The notes under the pieces are model-generated. The model did not search any database, was not told where the DNA came from, and saw only the letters and a list, made by a program, of their open reading frames with translations. A stretch of 64,000 nucleotides of DNA from assembly GCA_947166625.1 (NCBI GenBank), contig CAMVEX010000008.1, positions 37,164-101,163 of the forward strand. Reading direction: 5' to 3'. A program made the translations under genes and the position numbers. This document shows, piece by piece, positions 58,955 through 64,000 of this stretch (within the stretch, counting starts at the first letter, position 1; every line of letters starts with the position of its first letter). This stretch comes from an uncultured Clostridia bacterium. Lineage in GTDB: Bacteria > Bacillota > Clostridia > Oscillospirales > Acutalibacteraceae.

Positions 58955-60379
58955 TCAGATATTTTTGAGAGTTTCGGTCAGATAATCATAAACTCTTTTT
59001 AATGATGAAATGCTCAGGCGCTCGCGCGGGGTATGTATATCATACATATCAGGCCCTATCGAAACGCAGTCAAGCCCCTCGATTTTGCCGCAGAAAAGCC
59101 CGCATTCGAGCCCCGCGTGGATAGCCGCGGTTTTAAGCTCTTTGCCGAAAAGCCTTTTGTATGCCCCGATCATCGTTTTGCGAAGGGAGGATTCGGGATT
59201 GAATTCCCACGCCGGGTAATTGCCCGAAACGCTTGTCGAAGCGCCGTATTTTGAGGCGATACCTCTCAGATCATCGAGCAGTTTTTCCTTCTCGGCGTTG
59301 ACGCTGCTCCTCACGAGGAAGCTGAAGCTGACGCCCGTCATATCCGTTTTTGTGATCCCGAGATTCAGCGAGGTCTGAACGAGCCCTTCTATATCTTTGC
59401 TCATTGAGATCACGCCGCAGGGGAAGGAAGAAAGCATTGAAATAATGTTATCCGAGGATTCGCGGTCAAAGCAGACGGGCGAATTCACCCTGCGGGCATC
59501 GAGCGTCAATCCCGGGTCATTTACACATTCGTCGGCAAATATATCCGCGTATTTTTCAATGACGGGCGCTATATCGCCGCTTACGCATACGACCGCCGTG
59601 CATTCGCGGGTGATGGCGTTATCCATTGCCCCGCCGTCAACGCCGGAGATGAATATTTCGTATTTATCACTCAGCGCTTTGAGCAGCCTGCCCATAAGGA
59701 CAGAGGCGTTTGCATAGCCCTTGTCTATCTCGGCTCCCGAGTGGCCGCCGTGAAGATTTGAGATTTTTATGATGTATGAATCAAATGGATTTGCGCGCGT
59801 AACGCAGGGCAATTCGATATCGGCTCTCGCGCCGCCGGCGCAGCTGACCCAAAGGACATCCTCGGCCTCAGAATCGAGATTTATCATTCGCTTTCCGCGA
59901 AGCCTGCCCGCGTCATAAGCGAAGGCGCCGACCATACCGATCTCTTCATCGGATGTAAAAACCACTTCAAGCGGAGGGTGAGAGATATCGCCGCTGTCAA
60001 GAAGGGCGAGGCAGATAGCCACCGCCGCGCCGTCATCGCCGCCGAGCGTTGTTCCGTGAGCGGAGATATAATCTCCCTCGATTTTCAGCCTGAGGGGGCT
60101 GTTTTCAAAATCAAAATCAGAGCCGGGCTCCTTCTCCCACACCATATCGGTATGACCCTGAAGGATCACGGGAGCTTCATTCTCCCTGCCGGGACTCCCG
60201 CCCTTAAAGACGGTCACATTGTATGATTCGTCACAAAAAGCGTCGAGAGCGCGGGCCGCGGCAAAATCCATGCAATACTGCGCGATCTTTTGCGTGTGAC
60301 CCGAGCCTCTCGGTATCATTGATATTTCTTCAAAATATTTAAAAACTTTTTCGGGCTCAAGCCCGGATAATACGGACAT
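58955..60379 (-). CDS. pepD: Cytosolic non-specific / aminoacyl-histidine dipeptidase
   Basis: 474 residues from ATG at 60379, eight bases after AAGGTG; a GTG three codons earlier overlaps that site. Zn-dependent M20 peptidase. Metal motifs are VILQGHTDMVWE, TLGGDDGAAVAICLAL, the catalytic Glu pair TSDEEIGMVGAFAYDAG and LDSEAEDVLWVSCAGG. The C-terminal part returns to the catalytic domain (HAGLECGLFCGKI). Length matches PepD. It degrades dipeptides from peptide uptake or turnover. Confidence 0.94.
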   Translation of the reverse strand: MSVLSGLEPEKVFKYFEEISMIPRGSGHTQKIAQYCMDFAAARALDAFCDESYNVTVFKGGSPGRENEAPVILQGHTDMVWEKEPGSDFDFENSPLRLKIEGDYISAHGTTLGGDDGAAVAICLALLDSGDISHPPLEVVFTSDEEIGMVGAFAYDAGRLRGKRMINLDSEAEDVLWVSCAGGARADIELPCVTRANPFDSYIIKISNLHGGHSGAEIDKGYANASVLMGRLLKALSDKYEIFISGVDGGAMDNAITRECTAVVCVSGDIAPVIEKYADIFADECVNDPGLTLDARRVNSPVCFDRESSDNIISMLSSFPCGVISMSKDIEGLVQTSLNLGITKTDMTGVSFSFLVRSSVNAEKEKLLDDLRGIASKYGASTSVSGNYPAWEFNPESSLRKTMIGAYKRLFGKELKTAAIHAGLECGLFCGKIEGLDCVSIGPDMYDIHTPRERLSISSLKRVYDYLTETLKNI

Positions 60380-60389
60380 TTCGTTCACC

Positions 60390-60932
60390 TTAAATCACAT
60401 CGCTGTCTTTGAGAAGCGGTGCGTTTTTATCTTTTTCGCTGAGTATCGGCCCGGCAACGCCCCAGTCGATACCTATATCGGGATCGTCAAATTTTACGCT
60501 CCTGTCGTTTTCGGGAGAATAAAACTCATCCACCTTATATGAGAGCTCAACATCATCCGTAAGGGCGGCAAAGCCGTGAAGGCAGCCCTTCGGGATATAA
60601 AGCATCCTCTTGTTTTCGGCGGTGAGCAAAACCTTGACGTGCTTCATGAATGTAGGGGAATCCTTGCGTATATCCACCGCAACGTCGATTATCTCTCCCC
60701 GTGTGCAAGAAACGAGTTTGGCCTGAGCGGCGGGGGATTTTTGGCAATGCAGACCGCGCAGAGTGCCTTTTTTAGCCGAGTATGAGCGATTATCCTGCAC
60801 AAAAACGGTGTCTATGCCCATATCGGCAAACGCTTTTGATGAATAGCTCTCGTAAAACCAGCCGCGGTTATCCCCGAATACCTTGGGCTCGATGATGAAT
60901 ACACCGTCTATTTCAGTCTCAATCCTGTTCAT
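60390..60932 (-). CDS. rmlC: dTDP-4-dehydrorhamnose 3,5-epimerase
   Basis: 180 residues from ATG at 60932, with GGAG upstream inside rmlA; the frame is open further but that part is not conserved. Cupin-fold epimerase in dTDP-L-rhamnose synthesis. Motifs are [34 protein letters not shown] (catalytic His in RGLH), [25 protein letters not shown] and DPDIGIDW. Overlaps rmlA by 14 bases. rmlB and rmlD are not in the window. Confidence 0.95.
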   Translation of the reverse strand: MNRIETEIDGVFIIEPKVFGDNRGWFYESYSSKAFADMGIDTVFVQDNRSYSAKKGTLRGLHCQKSPAAQAKLVSCTRGEIIDVAVDIRKDSPTFMKHVKVLLTAENKRMLYIPKGCLHGFAALTDDVELSYKVDEFYSPENDRSVKFDDPDIGIDWGVAGPILSEKDKNAPLLKDSDVI

Positions 60933-61863
60933 AGCCCACTCCGTTTTCCGTGCCCCAGCGGGGTCTTTCACCCGGCTTATCGGATGAATAGAGGATCTTG
61001 CTCTCCGCGACCGCCATAAGATGCTGACCGTATATGGAGTTGCCGTATTTTTTGGCGGCGGCAACGAGCTTCTTCTTTGAAATCCATCTCATATTATAAG
61101 CGATTTCTTCGGGAGCGGATATCTGGATACCCTGCAATTTCTCTATCTGCCTGATGAAATTCGCCGCGTCATTGAGCGAATCGACAGTACCCGTATCGAG
61201 CCAGGCGTATCCTCTGCCGAGGAGCTTGACGTCAAGGTCGCCCTTTTCGAGATAAATCTGGTTTATATCCGTTATCTCAAGCTCGCCTCTTGCGGAGGGA
61301 GTGAGCGATTTTGCGTATTCGACCACCCTGTTATCGTAGAAATAAAGGCCGGTCACGGCATAATTCGATTTCGGATTTTCGGGTTTTTCAACTATTGAAA
61401 CTGGCTGGCCTTTTTTATCGAATTCAACCACTCCGAACTGCTGCGGATTATCCACATAGTAGCCGAAGATAGTGGCTCTGCCCTCATTTTTGGCTGCCAT
61501 CCTCAGCATGTGGCCCAGACCGCTGCCGTAGAAAATATTATCTCCGAGTATCATCGCCACGCTGTCATTCCCGATAAAGCTTTCGCCGATGATGAATGCC
61601 TGGGCAAGGCCGTCGGGGCTGTTTTGAACGGCGTAGTTGAGATTCAGACCGAACTGCGAGCCGTTGCCGAGCAATTCAAGGAATTTGGGAGTGTCCGCAG
61701 GGGTGGAGATAATGAGAATATCCCTTATGCCCGCGAGCATAAGAGTAGAGAGCGGATAGTATATCATAGGCTTGTCGTAAACGGGCAGAAGCTGTTTACT
61801 TGTGACAAGAGTAAGAGGATACAATCTTGTTCCGGATCCTCCGGCAAGGATTATACCTTTCAC
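60919..61863 (-). CDS. rmlA: Glucose-1-phosphate thymidylyltransferase
   Basis: 314 residues, GTG start after GAGGTG. First step of dTDP-sugar synthesis: dTTP plus glucose-1-phosphate to dTDP-glucose. Motifs are [14 protein letters not shown], the substrate loop [33 protein letters not shown] and [15 protein letters not shown]. About 20 residues longer than the usual ~290 through a C-terminal extension ending GVGYEQD, which overlaps rmlC. Behind its own promoter; pathway likely for surface rhamnose. Confidence 0.95.
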   Translation of the reverse strand: MKGIILAGGSGTRLYPLTLVTSKQLLPVYDKPMIYYPLSTLMLAGIRDILIISTPADTPKFLELLGNGSQFGLNLNYAVQNSPDGLAQAFIIGESFIGNDSVAMILGDNIFYGSGLGHMLRMAAKNEGRATIFGYYVDNPQQFGVVEFDKKGQPVSIVEKPENPKSNYAVTGLYFYDNRVVEYAKSLTPSARGELEITDINQIYLEKGDLDVKLLGRGYAWLDTGTVDSLNDAANFIRQIEKLQGIQISAPEEIAYNMRWISKKKLVAAAKKYGNSIYGQHLMAVAESKILYSSDKPGERPRWGTENGVGYEQD

Positions 61864-61904
61864 GACATCACCTCATCGAGTAATTTTATTAAAGTATTTT
61901 ATAT

Positions 61905-61933
61905 ATGTTATCATTATTTAATAAAAAAGTCAA
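61905..61933 (-). promoter_or_regulatory. Promoter of the rmlA operon
   Basis: On the minus strand TTGACT (61933-61928), exact 17-base spacer, TAACAT (61910-61905), about 42 bases before GTG. Confidence 0.75.
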
Positions 61934-61969
61934 TTACAGCCTTGTAACCGGGGCAGGGGGTGAAAAGCG

Positions 61970-62018
61970 TTGACATTTTGCCGAATTGAATATATAATCA
62001 AGTTTACAGTTGTTCATT
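61970..62018 (+). promoter_or_regulatory. Promoter and possible operator of the 62042 gene
   Basis: TTGACA (61970-61975), exact 17-base spacer, TATAAT (61993-61998). Downstream CAGTTGTTCATT (62007-62018) matches 10 of 12 bases of the motif after the TetR promoter at 41105-41116, at a similar offset from the -10. Confidence 0.65.
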
Positions 62019-62041
62019 AGTTGTATGTTAGGATGATTGCC

Positions 62042-63640
62042 ATGCATGAAGCTATATATCAGGAAATAAAAAAAGTCACCGGATTTCCGAATCCCGAGAG
62101 CGGTTACAGCCCGATGTTCAGCACTGTCGGGCTTTGCGTTTCCCCAAACAGAAACGGCATAGGAAATATGTGGCTCAGTTACAACGCCGCGGTAAGAAGC
62201 ATTTTTAATGAGCTTATCTCTCTGCCCTATCCTCTCAATACGAAGGAATCGAGCATCTACCGCCTCGTATTCGGATATAACAAGGGCCGCCTCGCATTCT
62301 GGAAAAATGACGGCTTTGTGTTTGAATGCGAAGGCATTGATGAACTGAATATGCTCACCTCCGTCTCCGCCGGCACTGCGGATCTCTGGAGCGAATCGAA
62401 TTCAGACAGCGAATATCTCATACTTCACGGCTATTCCGTAAACAGGGCTCAGGGCGATCCCGATGCGGTGGTCCCGTTTATATTCGGGATCAGGGCGATA
62501 AGCGGCGTGATAGACACCTCAAGCGGCTATAAAATCAAGGCGGTAAACGGCAAAATAGCCATCGCCTGCGATTTTGAGGCTCTGAAAGCGACCTCAAAAT
62601 ATGTCAAAAATATCCTCATGACCTCGCCCTTGGGGGTCGATGAGGCCGCCGTCCTCTGCCGGCGCTGGCTCAGAAACAATTCGCGCTCGTTTGAATACAT
62701 AGCCAAAAATGATGATGAGATCAAAAAAACAGCGCTCGCAGTCAAAGGAATGATTTTTAACTACGCCAAGGCGCAGGGGAATCTTGAAAATTATGTGACT
62801 CCGTTCCCCTCAAGAGGGTCTAAGGCATACACTTCAATCTGGGATGTCTTTTTCGGCAACATCGGTTATTCTCTGCTCGGCACAAACGCCAGCAAGGATT
62901 TTATCAAACAGATAGCCGAAAGCAGCCGCCCCGACGGCAAGATCTCGGGCATGATCTGCTCCACCTTTGAGAGCAACGATTACCGGATGTATCCTCTGCT
63001 CGGCAGGGCGATATTGAACGAAATGGATTTTGATTTCGGATTCGGGTGGGATGTCATCCCCGCGCTTGAAGAAAATAACAAATGGTGGCTCACCTCCAGA
63101 ATTTCGGATTGCGGGCTCGTATTTGAAGAGATCGACCGCAAGCCGCTGATAACCATTGATGTCAACGCCTTTTTCCTCGATCAGCTCAGGGCGACCGTTG
63201 AGCTCGCCACAAAGCTCGGACTTGACGAAAAGGTTGAGAAATGGAAGGAGGAGGCTGACAGGCTCGAGCGCAATATAATCGAGAATTTTTATGACCGCAC
63301 CGCCTGCACCTTCAACACCGTATATTTCAACCGGGATAATACCACCCTGCTGAATGTTGGCACGATGGATATATTCTCATCTTTTATTCCCCTTTGGGCG
63401 GGCGTGGATATCGGCAGAGAAAATGCCGAAAATATGATAAAAAATGTCGTTATCCCCTACGAAACCGATACTCCCGAAAGGACTTATATCAAGCTCTGTA
63501 TTCTGAAAAAATACGGCTTTTCGCAGGAATATGCCGCTCTTAAAGAAAAATATCTCAAATCCTGCGGCGCGCCCGGCATCCTTAACGGCAGCCTCGCCTG
63601 CGCCCTCTATCTGAAACTCGTCAGCGAAGAAGAGATCTGA
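62042..63640 (+). CDS. (alpha/alpha)6-barrel glycoside hydrolase-like protein
   Basis: 532 residues from ATG at 62042, which has AGGATG upstream; earlier in-frame codons lack a site. The central and C-terminal parts resemble GH63/GH37-like (alpha/alpha)6 barrels: TSIWDVFFGNIGYSLLGTNA (WD motif of the acid region), RPDGKISGMICSTFESNDY, and WKEEADRLERNIIENFYDRT, then NVGTMDIFSSFIPLWAGV. The N-terminal ~220 residues look beta-rich. No signal peptide. Probably a cytoplasmic alpha-glycosidase or mannosylglycerate-hydrolase-like enzyme; substrate unproven. Confidence 0.75.
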   Translation: MHEAIYQEIKKVTGFPNPESGYSPMFSTVGLCVSPNRNGIGNMWLSYNAAVRSIFNELISLPYPLNTKESSIYRLVFGYNKGRLAFWKNDGFVFECEGIDELNMLTSVSAGTADLWSESNSDSEYLILHGYSVNRAQGDPDAVVPFIFGIRAISGVIDTSSGYKIKAVNGKIAIACDFEALKATSKYVKNILMTSPLGVDEAAVLCRRWLRNNSRSFEYIAKNDDEIKKTALAVKGMIFNYAKAQGNLENYVTPFPSRGSKAYTSIWDVFFGNIGYSLLGTNASKDFIKQIAESSRPDGKISGMICSTFESNDYRMYPLLGRAILNEMDFDFGFGWDVIPALEENNKWWLTSRISDCGLVFEEIDRKPLITIDVNAFFLDQLRATVELATKLGLDEKVEKWKEEADRLERNIIENFYDRTACTFNTVYFNRDNTTLLNVGTMDIFSSFIPLWAGVDIGRENAENMIKNVVIPYETDTPERTYIKLCILKKYGFSQEYAALKEKYLKSCGAPGILNGSLACALYLKLVSEEEI

Positions 63641-63649
63641 GTTTTTACG

Positions 63650-63681
63650 GCGCCCTTACCGAAAAGGTGAGGGCGCTTTTT
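63650..63681 (+). terminator. Terminator of the barrel-hydrolase gene
   Basis: GCGCCCTTACC and GGTGAGGGCGC pair over 11 positions (one G-U) around an A-rich loop, then TTTTTAT. Confidence 0.88.
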
Positions 63682-64000
63682 ATATGCACCCGTTAGCGAT
63701 TGCAGGAGGGGAAGTGTGCCGATCCCGTTTATTCACTCGCACCCCTTACTGACAGATTAAGGGTAATGTGCTGCATCCCGGGGATGAAATCTGAATTTTT
63801 ACCATGTAATTTTGATTATTTACAAGTATTTGACACCGTAGGGGCGGATATCATCCGCCCGTTTTTTTATTGCCGCCCGTTGTTGGGAGGGTGAGATATG
63901 TGCGCCTCATCCCAAAGGTGAACAATTATTTCAAATGTGTCTTTTCAAGGATATGCGGAGCATAAAAAATCAGCAATCAGCAATGTGTAATCAACAGTTT
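63682..64000. other. Noncoding end of the window
   Basis: About 320 bases without a supported gene. It contains the palindrome listed separately and, at 63970-64000, the repetitive string AATCAGCAATCAGCAATG, in which a 7-base unit recurs. No promoter with a clear -35/-10 pair was found. Confidence 0.5.
63836..63872. repeat. REP-like palindrome with T run
   Basis: GGGCGGAT-ATC-ATCCGCCC (63842-63860) is a perfect 8-bp stem followed by GTTTTTTTATT. It is not next to a gene end, which favours an interspersed REP-type element over an operon terminator; copy number cannot be judged from one window. Confidence 0.55.

Overview
The window looks like chromosome from an uncultured, probably gut or rumen, member of class Clostridia (Oscillospirales / Ruminococcaceae-like). 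The grounds are Firmicute-type AGGAGG ribosome sites, TTGACA/TATAAT promoters with 17-bp spacers, GntR/YtrA-type regulation, a GPH sugar transporter with plant-glycan hydrolases (permuted GH3, GH16, GH39-like), LuxS, a YhhN protein, and lipoproteins with low-complexity Thr/Glu linkers. The placement is inferred from gene content only; no 16S or marker search was possible.

Layout. 1-2361: polar amino-acid ABC importer (permease, ATPase, binding lipoprotein) behind a partial gene. 2378-9063: an AT-rich accessory island bounded by a 13-bp inverted repeat. It holds a three-gene unknown cluster with a SAP-domain protein (2610-4520, minus), a divergent restriction-modification locus (D12 adenine methylase, a second methylase broken by a one-base frameshift, a PD-(D/E)XK protein and an HNH endonuclease), and remnants of an integrative element (a mobile-element protein joined to the 3' end of a large serine recombinase). 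9078-13477: SDR dehydrogenase and AhpD-like protein, divergent from a permuted GH3 beta-glucosidase and an acetyltransferase. 13590-17323: YtrA-type repressor with its palindromic operator, ABC exporter and CPBP protease. 17431-23519: a five-gene operon of hypA, two hypB genes and two flavoproteins, one of them a 952-residue iron-sulfur enzyme, with no hydrogenase or other hyp genes in the window. Its promoter is placed so that the first gene should be read from a leaderless mRNA.

23573-29404: zinc-ribbon microprotein, metallo-beta-lactamase-fold protein, beta-helix protein, luxS, then rpsO-pnp with two structured leaders. 29425-35556: exoA, an unknown anchored protein, secA and a surface protein, apparently one operon. 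35616-46577: lipoprotein, Eis-like acetyltransferase, tRNA-Tyr and tRNA-Thr, secreted proteins, nucleotidase-like HAD protein, TetR regulator, PutP, GDSL hydrolase, murD and YhhN. 46684-54572: degenerate LytM fused to a permuted SpoIID domain, secreted EEP-fold protein, zinc-ribbon membrane protein plus GPH transporter, and divergent GH16 and GH39-like enzymes around a 24-bp palindrome. 54612-63640: membrane and TPR proteins, comM, pepD, rmlC and rmlA in a minus-strand run, then an (alpha/alpha)6-barrel hydrolase-like protein. 63641-64000 is noncoding with a terminator and a REP-like palindrome.

The strongest candidates for undescribed biology are the hydrogenase-free HypA/HypB/flavoprotein operon and the inverted-repeat-bounded island, where a damaged restriction-modification locus faces a divergent cluster of unknown genes.
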